NCBI GenBank assembly: GCA_964485815.1
Contig: CAZAJX010000046.1
Location: forward strand, 1-10,981
Reading direction: 5' to 3'
DNA from: SFLA01 sp964485815
GTDB lineage: Bacteria; Bacillota; Clostridia; Oscillospirales; CAG-382
DNA length: 10,981 nt
Shown here: positions 1 through 6,053 of the stretch, in pieces
Layout of the letters: each line of letters begins with the position of its first letter
Position numbering within the stretch: the stretch's first letter is position 1
Made by a program: the position numbers and the translations under genes
The notes under the pieces: generated by a model
Told to the model about the DNA's origin: nothing
Seen by the model: the letters and a program-made list of their open reading frames with translations, nothing else
Database searches by the model: none

Positions 1-1
1 T

Positions 2-1558
2 ACGGTTTCATGCGTTGCCGACATTCCCGCCGACATAAGCGTTGACGTTTCCCGCTCCGAACCGCAACAAAACGAAAGCAAAAACGAATCTATTTCGGGC
101 GAAAGCAAGCCTGAGGAAGATAGTAAACCGGCGGAAGAAAGCGTCCCCGATGAGGAGAGCAAGCCCGAACCTACACAAGAAGAAATCAAAGCGCTTTTTG
201 CAGAGGATATTTCACGTTTTACGGAAAAGAAAAAGGATGGCTACGTTACCAAGTTTGAGAACTATACAGTGCAATACTCCCGCGAAGACTATTCATTTTT
301 TGTCAAAAACGAAACCGCGGAGTTTTATTATCATAATAACGTCATTTATGCTCTCATACCGAATGAACCATACACGTACGTAGAAATAAAATCTGTTGGT
401 TTCAACACGTTCACGGAATTGGCAGATTGCACGATAATAGACTACAAGTGGGATACTTTCATTGAGCATATAACGAAAACGGAATCCAAGATAGCGATCA
501 AGGAAACAGACGAAATGATACGCTACTCTGCAGAAAACAGTTATATACATTTGGGCGAATACGATGGTAAAGTAACCACAACGTTTTATATATACGATAC
601 GAAGATCAGAATAGTTGCAGAATATCAGTATGGAGAAAAAGATGATCTGCATCATTTCAGCGAAAACTACACGATCTATCTGCAAGCAAATACCGCCAAA
701 AAGCCAACCGCCGACGATGCGGGCAAGGCGTATGTCTTTGAAAACCTTGACGAATATAAAGCCTTTGCCGACAAGCTGTACGCTTTTTACGGAAGCGTAT
801 ACAAATACAAATTAAACAATAATACGCTTAATAAGGCAATCTACGCCGATTATAAAGGCACAGACAGTACCGGCGGAGATTATTATATAATCGAAAAGAC
901 GGTTGCCGTGGGAACGAACGATGACTTTGTTAGGGCGTCAAAAACAAATTATTACAGGCTTCCCGGTGAATTTTATAAATATGATTCCTATGCATATGTC
1001 ACCGAAGAAAGCTACGATTACCGCCGGATCTGGGAAGGGTTTAATTATCACAACGCAGATTATGAATACGGAGCGGTAATCACGGGAGAGGACAACGAAT
1101 CCAAGCCCGGGAACCGGATTTATTCGGATCTCTATGTAAATATATACCGCGACGAAGCGTTCTTCACCGCCTACTTTCCAAGCAACGGTGAGTTGAAAAC
1201 AGATATCAAAAATTTTGCAATTATTGCCGGCAGATTTGACAGCATAACCTACACAAGCAATAATGACGGAACCGTAACCGCAGATTTCACCTGTATCAAC
1301 GACAAATGGACGCACACTTTGCTTTTCGGATCGGCGCAAAATACCAACAGCAGTTGGATGCATCCGGATAACGACTACGATTATACCGCATTTCTTACCT
1401 ATGATACGGAAACGGGATTGATGACTTCCCTTTCCATCTACTGCAAAGCCACGAGAAATGACGGATTTTGGTACGAGCATAAGCTTGAAGTTACGGTAAC
1501 AGATGCCGATGAAAGCATGCTGCCCGAAAAAGCAGACCTTCTCGAAGGAAACTGGTAA
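2..1558 (+). CDS. Probable surface lipoprotein, 3' part only (5' end outside window)
   Basis: The frame is open from the first bases, so the start lies upstream of the window; the visible part is 518 residues ending in TAA. An internal GTG at 269 is not a credible start because the frame upstream is clearly protein-like. The visible part opens T-V-S-C followed by a low-complexity acidic linker (repeats of SKPEE, SKPAEE and ESKPEP type, codons about 2-60). That is the usual architecture of a Gram-positive lipoprotein: lipidated Cys (bases 11-13), flexible spacer, extracellular domain. The -3 residue of this lipobox is Thr rather than Leu, so the Cys assignment is tentative. The remainder (about 450 residues) is very rich in Tyr, Asp and Asn, with alternating beta-strand-like segments; I recognise no enzyme motif or named domain. 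Function unknown; sensing, adhesion or binding at the cell surface is only a guess. Confidence 0.75.
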   Translation, partial: TVSCVADIPADISVDVSRSEPQQNESKNESISGESKPEEDSKPAEESVPDEESKPEPTQEEIKALFAEDISRFTEKKKDGYVTKFENYTVQYSREDYSFFVKNETAEFYYHNNVIYALIPNEPYTYVEIKSVGFNTFTELADCTIIDYKWDTFIEHITKTESKIAIKETDEMIRYSAENSYIHLGEYDGKVTTTFYIYDTKIRIVAEYQYGEKDDLHHFSENYTIYLQANTAKKPTADDAGKAYVFENLDEYKAFADKLYAFYGSVYKYKLNNNTLNKAIYADYKGTDSTGGDYYIIEKTVAVGTNDDFVRASKTNYYRLPGEFYKYDSYAYVTEESYDYRRIWEGFNYHNADYEYGAVITGEDNESKPGNRIYSDLYVNIYRDEAFFTAYFPSNGELKTDIKNFAIIAGRFDSITYTSNNDGTVTADFTCINDKWTHTLLFGSAQNTNSSWMHPDNDYDYTAFLTYDTETGLMTSLSIYCKATRNDGFWYEHKLEVTVTDADESMLPEKADLLEGNW

Positions 1559-1575
1559 ACAGCACAAGCCATAAC

Positions 1576-1605
1576 AAAACGCCCGAGAGATCGGGCGTTT
1601 TTATT
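1576..1605. terminator. Bidirectional intrinsic terminator between convergent genes
   Basis: An 11-bp perfect stem AAAACGCCCGA / TCGGGCGTTTT (1576-1586 and 1591-1601) closes on a GAGA loop and is followed by a T-rich tract on the plus strand. Read on the minus strand the same stem ends in TTTT. It sits between the plus-strand lipoprotein stop (1558) and the minus-strand dehydrogenase stop (1616), so it can serve both genes. Confidence 0.9.
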
Positions 1606-1615
1606 TGGTGTTGTT

Positions 1616-2653
1616 TTATTTATACTGTATTATTTTACCGCCGTTGTCTGCGGAAACGGTTTCTGCATTCACCAGCTTTACAGCCTGCATACTTTCATAA
1701 GGCATACAGGTTTCGGGCTTACGTCCTTCCAGCACGCAGGTGAGGAAATATTTAAGCTCATTGTAATATGCATCCGTGGTTTCGCCGTAGGAGGTAAGAT
1801 CGGGAGTGAACTTTTCGCCGACTTCGGGGTAAACGGTAAGAACGTTATCTTTATATTCCACCGTGCCGTGCTCATAGCTTACGGTAAATCCGTAGCCGAA
1901 GGGATAACCCTTGTACGCCACGTCATCGTGAGCATAAACGGGTTTATCGGGATAGCCGTAGTTGGCGTTTACGATATCGTGGGCGCTCTTGGGATGAACG
2001 GTCTTGCCGAAAACGGAAACCGTTTCGGGATCGCCGAACAGCCAACGGATACAGTCCGCATCGTGAATATGCTGGTCAAACAGACCGCCGCCGCCCTTTT
2101 CACGGGTGATTATCCAATCCTCCCAAGAGGGGGAATTAACGTGGTCCTGATATCCGCCCCGCCAGAAGGATGCTTTGAGGCAGGCACCGTAAACCGAATT
2201 TGCGGTAATTTCCTTAAGATATGCGTATTCACGCCAGAAGCGGAGGCAATGACCGATCATAAGAGTTTTGCCGTTTTTATCGGCGGCGTCTATCATTGCG
2301 CGGCACTGTTCTTCGTTAAGCGCCATAGGCTTTTCGCACATACAATGTCTGCCGCTGTTGAGCACCTTTACAGCCGAAGGGCTGTGAAGATATGTAGGCA
2401 TTATTATATCAACCGCATCCAGATCCTCGTTTTTAAGCATTTCGTCAAGATCGGTATACTGATGGTATGCGGAAATATTGCCCTTTTCCCCTGCCAGGTT
2501 GGAAAGGGTGGATTTGCTTCCGTCAAGACGGGAAACGTCCACGTCGCAGACTGCAACTACTTTGACGGGAAAGCCCTCGTTCATTAATTTCTCGTATACG
2601 GCGAGATGGTACGAGCCCATTCTGCCGACACCGCTTAATCCTATTTTTATCAT
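1616..2653 (-). CDS. Gfo/Idh/MocA-family NAD(P)-dependent sugar/inositol dehydrogenase
   Basis: 345 residues, the usual family length. The N-terminal Rossmann fold shows the dinucleotide-binding motif GVGRMG (residues 8-13) followed by a VCDVD strand end (35-39). The family's EKP motif is at 107-109, with Lys108 the expected catalytic lysine. The C-terminal alpha/beta domain has FDQHIHDAD (192-200). By analogy with Bacillus inositol dehydrogenase, Asp193 and His197 would be the catalytic Asp/His pair. Such enzymes oxidise or reduce a ring hydroxyl of a sugar or cyclitol with NAD(P). The substrate cannot be read from sequence; inositol 2-dehydrogenase-like is the nearest label. The start is well supported: an AAAGGTGA ribosome binding site lies 7 bases upstream. 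The gene follows the alpha-glucosidase by 13 bases, and its ribosome binding site abuts that gene's stop codon, so the two are co-transcribed and probably translationally coupled. A glucoside-processing role together is inference. Confidence 0.88.
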   Translation of the reverse strand: MIKIGLSGVGRMGSYHLAVYEKLMNEGFPVKVVAVCDVDVSRLDGSKSTLSNLAGEKGNISAYHQYTDLDEMLKNEDLDAVDIIMPTYLHSPSAVKVLNSGRHCMCEKPMALNEEQCRAMIDAADKNGKTLMIGHCLRFWREYAYLKEITANSVYGACLKASFWRGGYQDHVNSPSWEDWIITREKGGGGLFDQHIHDADCIRWLFGDPETVSVFGKTVHPKSAHDIVNANYGYPDKPVYAHDDVAYKGYPFGYGFTVSYEHGTVEYKDNVLTVYPEVGEKFTPDLTSYGETTDAYYNELKYFLTCVLEGRKPETCMPYESMQAVKLVNAETVSADNGGKIIQYK

Positions 2654-2666
2654 ACGTCGTTCACCT

Positions 2667-4334
2667 TTATAAAAGTATCAAAGCACAGCCGAAGGGTTCA
2701 AGGGTAAGCACGCCGTTTTCATAGCTCTTTATGCCGTCGCCGTTAATAACCTTGCCCTCTCCGCAGGCGTATTCGGTAGCTTCGGGAGTAAAGGAGTTTA
2801 TGCTTACTATCTTTCCTTTTTCGGATGTACGGGAATAGCACACACTCTTTTCAACGCCGAAATCAAGGGGTGCAAAAGAACCTTCTACAAGTATATCCTT
2901 GTATTCGGAGCGAATGCGTATCATATTCTTATACCAATGATAGATGCTGTTTTCATCCTTCATCAGCTCTTCTGCAGCAAATTCCTTATAATCGGGATGG
3001 CATTTAAGCCAAGGGGTGCCTGTGGTAAATCCGCCGTTTTCACCCGTTGTCCAAGGGAAAGGCACGCGGGCGTTATCACGGGAATAACGCATAACTCCAT
3101 CCAGCGCTTTTTCGGGAGAAAGACCGTCCCTTAAAGCGACGCGGTAATGGTTTTTAGTGGAGATATCGTCAAAATCTTCGATTCTGTCCATACGGGTGTT
3201 GGTCATACCCAATTCCTGTCCCTGATAAATAAAGGGAATACCGCGAAGGAAGAAATACATATTACCCAGCATTCTCTGAGCACGCTCACTTCTGTACGCA
3301 TCGGGAATGAATTTATCCATAGAACGGGGGTAATCGTGGTTTTCTATAAACACCGCGCCGAATCCGATCTTTTCCGTTTCGGTCTGGCTCATATAGAGAG
3401 TATCTCTCCAGGAAGCGAAATCCCATTCACCGGGACGGTAGCAATCGTGCCAGCCGTTTCCGTATGCGTAAGGCTCGGAATAAGAGAAATCGAACATAGT
3501 ATCAAAATATCCGTCCTCCGCACCTATGTATGCGCCCAGATCGTGGTAGGGCACACCTGCCGCCTCCGCAACGGTAACACATTCGTAATTATCGAAGGTG
3601 TTTTTGCGCAGATCCGTGAGATATTCGCCGATACCGGGGAAGTTTCTGGTAGGAGCAAAGCAGCCTGCCATTCCGTCCGCATCCGCAGGATAGGATTTTA
3701 ATGTGGGATCCTTCTTTATGTGGGTGATAGCGTCTATACGGAAGCCGCCCAAGCCTTTATCCAGCCAATAATTAATCATATCGTACAGCTTCTGTCTTAA
3801 AACGGGATTTTCCCAGTTAAGATCGGGCTGCTTTTTGGAGAACAGATGCATATAGTATCTATTGCCTCCAACGTTTTCCCAAGCAGAGCCGCCGAACATA
3901 GAGCGCCAGTTGTTGGGAGGGCCGTTCTCGCTCTCGCGGAACCAGAAATAATCCGCTTCCTCGCAGTTCGGGTCTGCAAGAGCCTTTTGGAACCACTCGT
4001 GCTCATCGGAGCAATGGTTGATAACAAGGTCCATAAGTATCTTTATGCCCCGCTTGTTTGCTTCTTCCAAAAGCTTCTCCATATCTTCTTTTTTGCCGAA
4101 GATAGGGTCTATATCGTAATAATCGGAGATATCGTAACCGCCGTCATCCATAGGAGAACGGTATACGGGAGAAAGCCAAACTATCTCCACACCCAAGTCT
4201 TTAAGGTAATCAAGCTTGCTGATAATGCCGTTTATATCGCCGATACCGTCGCCGTTGGAATCCATAAAGGAACGGGGATATATCTGATACGCAACTTTAT
4301 CGTGCCACCAAGTTTTGTTTTTCATGAGGTTCAT
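2667..4334 (-). CDS. GH13 alpha-glucosidase (oligo-1,6-glucosidase-like)
   Basis: 555 residues, typical of cytosolic GH13 exo-glucosidases; no signal peptide. Motifs in order: Ca-site loop DSNGDGIGD (25-33), region I DLVINH (102-107), QPDLNWENP (169-177; QPDLN marks the oligo-1,6-glucosidase subfamily), region II GFRIDA with nucleophile Asp201, region III VTVAEA with acid/base Glu257, region IV ENHD with Asp334. It should release glucose from the non-reducing end of short alpha-glucosides. The residue after the nucleophile is Ala, not the Val typical of strict isomaltases, so alpha-1,4 substrates are possible. Region III has Ala where Gly usually precedes the Glu, and region IV reads NHDYPR instead of the common NHDQPR, so specificity may differ. 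Coordinates give the longest frame. Met4 (codon at 4325-4323) is the likelier start: the AAAGGAG site is 2 bases from Met1 but 11 from Met4, and the family usually begins M-K-x-x-WW. First gene of a two-gene operon. Confidence 0.92.
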   Translation of the reverse strand: MNLMKNKTWWHDKVAYQIYPRSFMDSNGDGIGDINGIISKLDYLKDLGVEIVWLSPVYRSPMDDGGYDISDYYDIDPIFGKKEDMEKLLEEANKRGIKILMDLVINHCSDEHEWFQKALADPNCEEADYFWFRESENGPPNNWRSMFGGSAWENVGGNRYYMHLFSKKQPDLNWENPVLRQKLYDMINYWLDKGLGGFRIDAITHIKKDPTLKSYPADADGMAGCFAPTRNFPGIGEYLTDLRKNTFDNYECVTVAEAAGVPYHDLGAYIGAEDGYFDTMFDFSYSEPYAYGNGWHDCYRPGEWDFASWRDTLYMSQTETEKIGFGAVFIENHDYPRSMDKFIPDAYRSERAQRMLGNMYFFLRGIPFIYQGQELGMTNTRMDRIEDFDDISTKNHYRVALRDGLSPEKALDGVMRYSRDNARVPFPWTTGENGGFTTGTPWLKCHPDYKEFAAEELMKDENSIYHWYKNMIRIRSEYKDILVEGSFAPLDFGVEKSVCYSRTSEKGKIVSINSFTPEATEYACGEGKVINGDGIKSYENGVLTLEPFGCALILL

Positions 4335-4350
4335 TACTCCTTTCCCTTAA

Positions 4351-4379
4351 ATTATATCACACTTTTTTCCAATACACAA
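4351..4379 (-). promoter_or_regulatory. Promoter of the alpha-glucosidase/dehydrogenase operon (extended -10)
   Basis: Read on the minus strand: TTGTGT (4379-4374), 17-base spacer, then a perfect TATAAT (4356-4351) preceded by TG at the extended -10 position (TGATATAAT). The predicted transcript start near 4344 gives a leader of only about 10 bases to the first ATG, or about 19 to the second ATG at 4325. That favours the second ATG as start codon. Confidence 0.7.
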
Positions 4380-4416
4380 ATATTTTATATAAAATTAGTA
4401 TACTTTTTTGTATTTT

Positions 4417-4434
4417 TTGTTGAAAAAATATCAA
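4417..4434. promoter_or_regulatory. Candidate Rex (NADH/NAD+ sensor) operator over the -35 box
   Basis: The 18 bases TTGTTGAAAAAATATCAA differ at three positions from the published Rex consensus TTGTTAANNNNTTAACAA and keep the outer TTGTT and CAA. The site overlaps the -35 hexamer of the hydrogenase promoter, where bound protein would block RNA polymerase. Rex is known to repress NADH-consuming fermentative genes in many Firmicutes, so the context fits. The region is very A/T-rich, so a chance match is possible. Confidence 0.4.
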
Positions 4435-4448
4435 GTATATGCTATTAT
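4420..4448 (+). promoter_or_regulatory. SigA-type promoter of the hydrogenase operon
   Basis: TTGAAA (4420-4425), exactly 17 bases, then TATTAT (4443-4448): a near-consensus vegetative promoter in the AT-rich divergent region. A start near 4455 would give a leader of about 103 bases before hydC. That leader contains a perfect 8-bp AU hairpin, GTTATATA/TATATAAC (4467-4474 and 4481-4488, six-base loop). The hydC ribosome binding site AGGAGG is at 4542-4547, ten bases from the ATG. Confidence 0.7.
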
Positions 4449-4501
4449 ATATTGAATATATGTGCTGTTATATACTTTTTTATATAACGCTTGATATTTT
4501 T
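4424..4501. repeat. Perfect 12-bp inverted repeat bracketing the hydrogenase transcription start
   Basis: AAAAATATCAAG (4424-4435) and CTTGATATTTTT (4490-4501) are exact reverse complements, 66 bp centre to centre. The left arm lies in the promoter, upstream of the predicted transcript start; the right arm lies in the leader. An mRNA hairpin is therefore not the obvious explanation, and paired protein-binding sites are more natural. Outside the arms, both copies also carry TTGTT on the promoter-distal side of the A-run (read on the minus strand for the right-hand copy). Confidence 0.6.
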
Positions 4502-4557
4502 ACAAAAACAAACAGGTCTAAAACTGTTAAATAAGTTTTTCAGGAGGACAAAAAAGA

Positions 4558-5040
4558 ATGGCATTAACAAAAGAGAAGATGGAGCAAAAGACAGCCGAGC
4601 TCAAGGCGTTTATTGAGGAACACAAGAATATGGACGGCCCTCTTATGCCCATCATGCAATACGCACAGGGACTCTTCGGATACCTTTCTTTGGAAACACA
4701 AGAGCTTATAGCAGATTCGCTGGATATCCCTCTTACCGAGGTTTACGGCGTTGCTACATTCTATGCCCAGTTTTCTCTTAAGCCCAAGGGAGAATACATT
4801 ATCAGCGTATGCACAGGTACCGCTTGCTACGTTAAAGGTGCGCAGGCAGTTCTTGATAAGGTTATGGAGATACTCGGCATCGGCGCAGGTGAAACCACTG
4901 CTGACGGATTGTTCACTATTCAGGACACCCGCTGCCTCGGTTGCTGCGGTCTTGCACCCGTAATGACGATAAACGAAGACGTTTACGGTCGTCTTACTCC
5001 CGCAGACGTTAAGGATATTCTGGATAAATACAGAAACTAA
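4558..5040 (+). CDS. hydC: NADH-dependent [FeFe]-hydrogenase subunit C (NuoE-like [2Fe-2S] protein)
   Basis: 160 residues, the standard size of NuoE/HydC/HndA proteins. An N-terminal helical bundle (about 1-75, with the family segment YGVATFYAQFSL) is followed by a thioredoxin-like [2Fe-2S] domain. Its four cysteine ligands appear in the canonical spacing: Cys85-x4-Cys90 in CTGTAC, and Cys126-x3-Cys130 in CLGCC. In the soluble hydrogenase complex it docks on HydB and carries the small cluster near the FMN site. First gene of the six-gene operon, with a good ribosome binding site. A homologous protein serves formate dehydrogenases and complex I, but the downstream HydB and HydA genes fix the assignment here. 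Confidence 0.93.
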   Translation: MALTKEKMEQKTAELKAFIEEHKNMDGPLMPIMQYAQGLFGYLSLETQELIADSLDIPLTEVYGVATFYAQFSLKPKGEYIISVCTGTACYVKGAQAVLDKVMEILGIGAGETTADGLFTIQDTRCLGCCGLAPVMTINEDVYGRLTPADVKDILDKYRN

Positions 5041-5042
5041 AA

Positions 5043-5104
5043 GGATACAGAAATTTTCCGGCTTTCAAACCGGCGCATTCCCCCGGGCGCAACGGACGTA
5101 TCCG
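5043..5104 (+). other. Structured intergenic RNA element inside the hydrogenase operon
   Basis: The 80-base spacer between hydC and the DRTGG gene can fold as a branched element. Outer helix: GGATAC (5043-5048) with GTATCC (5098-5103). Inside it are CCGG/CCGG (5058-5061 with 5070-5073) and GCGC/GCGC (5073-5076 with 5087-5090); these two share G5073, so one would be shortened. An alternative short hairpin CGGA-CGTA-TCCG (5093-5104) competes with the outer helix just ahead of the ribosome binding site AAAGGAG. There is no U-run, so it is not an ordinary terminator. Role unknown: RNA processing, stability or translation control are possible. Confidence 0.4.
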
Positions 5105-5120
5105 AAAGGAGATATACAAA

Positions 5121-5447
5121 ATGACGGTAAACGAGCTTATTACACTTCTTGAACCGCAAGTGCTTTCACTGCCTTGCGGAGAAAAGACTGTGCGCGGCTG
5201 TTATACCGGCGATCTTCTCAGTCGGGTAATGGGAAAAGCGCGTCCGTGCAACGTGTGGGTAACGATAATGTCAAATATCAACGTGCTTGCCGTGGCATCT
5301 CTTGCAGACGTAAGCTGTGTTGTTATCGGGGAAAACGCCCGTCCTGAGGATGACGTTATCTCCATGGCGGAAACAAGAGGAATCAACCTTTTGCTTATGC
5401 CTGATAACGCTTACGATATCTGCACGAAGCTGAGCAAGATACTGTAA
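5121..5447 (+). CDS. Small DRTGG-domain protein of the hydrogenase operon
   Basis: 108 residues consisting of essentially one DRTGG-type domain, the fold otherwise found in front of phosphotransacetylase-like and HPr-kinase-like proteins. Family-typical features are the GCYTGDLLS segment (26-34), the WVTIMSNINVLAVASL strand-helix (46-61) and the alternating hydrophobic C-terminal half (VVIGENARPEDD, GINLLLMPD). No catalytic motif is visible. The domain is thought to bind a ligand or mediate regulation, but its biochemical role in hydrogenase operons is not established as far as I know. It contains five cysteines (19, 27, 43, 66, 101), many for its size. An AAAGGAG site is suitably placed upstream, and the next gene follows after 30 bases. 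Its place between structural subunits suggests regulation or assembly of the complex; this is inference. Confidence 0.75.
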   Translation: MTVNELITLLEPQVLSLPCGEKTVRGCYTGDLLSRVMGKARPCNVWVTIMSNINVLAVASLADVSCVVIGENARPEDDVISMAETRGINLLLMPDNAYDICTKLSKIL

Positions 5448-5477
5448 TATATCTTATCGATTACCACGAGGCAGAAA

Positions 5478-6023
5478 ATGAAAGAGTTATCCCTTAATAT
5501 ACTTGATATCGCCCAAAATTCCTTTGATGCCCGCTCCTCGCTGACAGAAGTTCTGTTGAAAGAAACGGAGGACAGGCTTATCGTATGCATAAAGGATAAC
5601 GGCTGCGGTATGAGTGAGGAAACGCTTAATAAGGTTTCCGACCCGTTCTACACTACCCGCACCACCAGAAACGTCGGACTCGGTATTCCGTTTTTCCGTC
5701 AGGCTGCAGAGCAGACCGGAGGTCACGTTGAAACACAAAGCTCGCAGGATGAGAAAAACCACGGAACAGCAATAACCGGAGTGTTTTTTAAAGACCATAT
5801 AGATTTTACACCGCTGGGCGATATGGCGTCCACCGTATGCCTTCTGGCACACGGCTGCGGCGAGGGAGATGTGGTGTTCAAACACGACGTTATGGGCAAA
5901 ACGGTAGAGCTTGATACAAGGGCTTTACGGGAAGCCCTGCAGGGATTGCCCCTTTCAAATCCCGACGTACAGCTTTGGATAAAAGGCTACGTCAAACACC
6001 AATACGAAAATATAAAAATGTAA
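5478..6023 (+). CDS. Stand-alone HATPase_c (histidine-kinase-like ATP-binding) protein
   Basis: 181 residues. Residues about 1-105 form a GHKL ATPase domain: N-box LDIAQNSFDA (9-18, Asn14), G1 box DNGCGM (40-45), F-box DPFYTTR (55-61), G2 GLGI (67-70) and a final GTAIT (96-100). There is no HisKA dimerisation/phosphoacceptor domain, no sensor domain and no membrane segment, so it is not a complete sensor kinase. It could be an anti-sigma-type Ser/Thr kinase, or it could phosphorylate or remodel a partner such as the adjacent DRTGG protein. A C-terminal part of about 75 residues is unassigned and contains Cys121 and Cys127 around an AHGCGEGD segment. A GAGG ribosome binding site precedes the ATG. 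HATPase proteins of this kind recur in clostridial hydrogenase operons, but their substrate is unknown to me. Confidence 0.8.
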   Translation: MKELSLNILDIAQNSFDARSSLTEVLLKETEDRLIVCIKDNGCGMSEETLNKVSDPFYTTRTTRNVGLGIPFFRQAAEQTGGHVETQSSQDEKNHGTAITGVFFKDHIDFTPLGDMASTVCLLAHGCGEGDVVFKHDVMGKTVELDTRALREALQGLPLSNPDVQLWIKGYVKHQYENIKM

Positions 6024-6053
6024 ATATACCGAAAAAAGAAAGGATCTTTTTTA

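Noticed and set aside
42..383. A 113-residue basic open frame (Lys/Arg-rich) at the left edge
   Set aside because: It is an out-of-frame reading of the Ser/Glu/Lys-rich linker of the lipoprotein; its basic composition is a by-product of that repeat-like linker.
269..1558. Starting the first gene at the internal GTG (269)
   Set aside because: The same frame is open back to base 2 with a coherent Cys-plus-acidic-linker sequence, so the gene is truncated by the window edge rather than starting at 269.
938..1567. A 209-residue minus-strand open frame opposite the lipoprotein gene
   Set aside because: The plus-strand frame is open from the window start and gives a sensible lipoprotein architecture followed by a terminator; the antisense frame has no recognisable features.
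1868..2587. A 239-residue plus-strand open frame opposite the Gfo/Idh/MocA dehydrogenase
   Set aside because: It is the mirror of a gene with clear Rossmann and EKP motifs; it has no family features and no good ribosome binding site.
4521..4545. A second Rex-type site at CTGTTAAATAAGTTTTTCAG
   Set aside because: Only one half-site (TGTTAA) is present; the second half does not resemble TTAACA.
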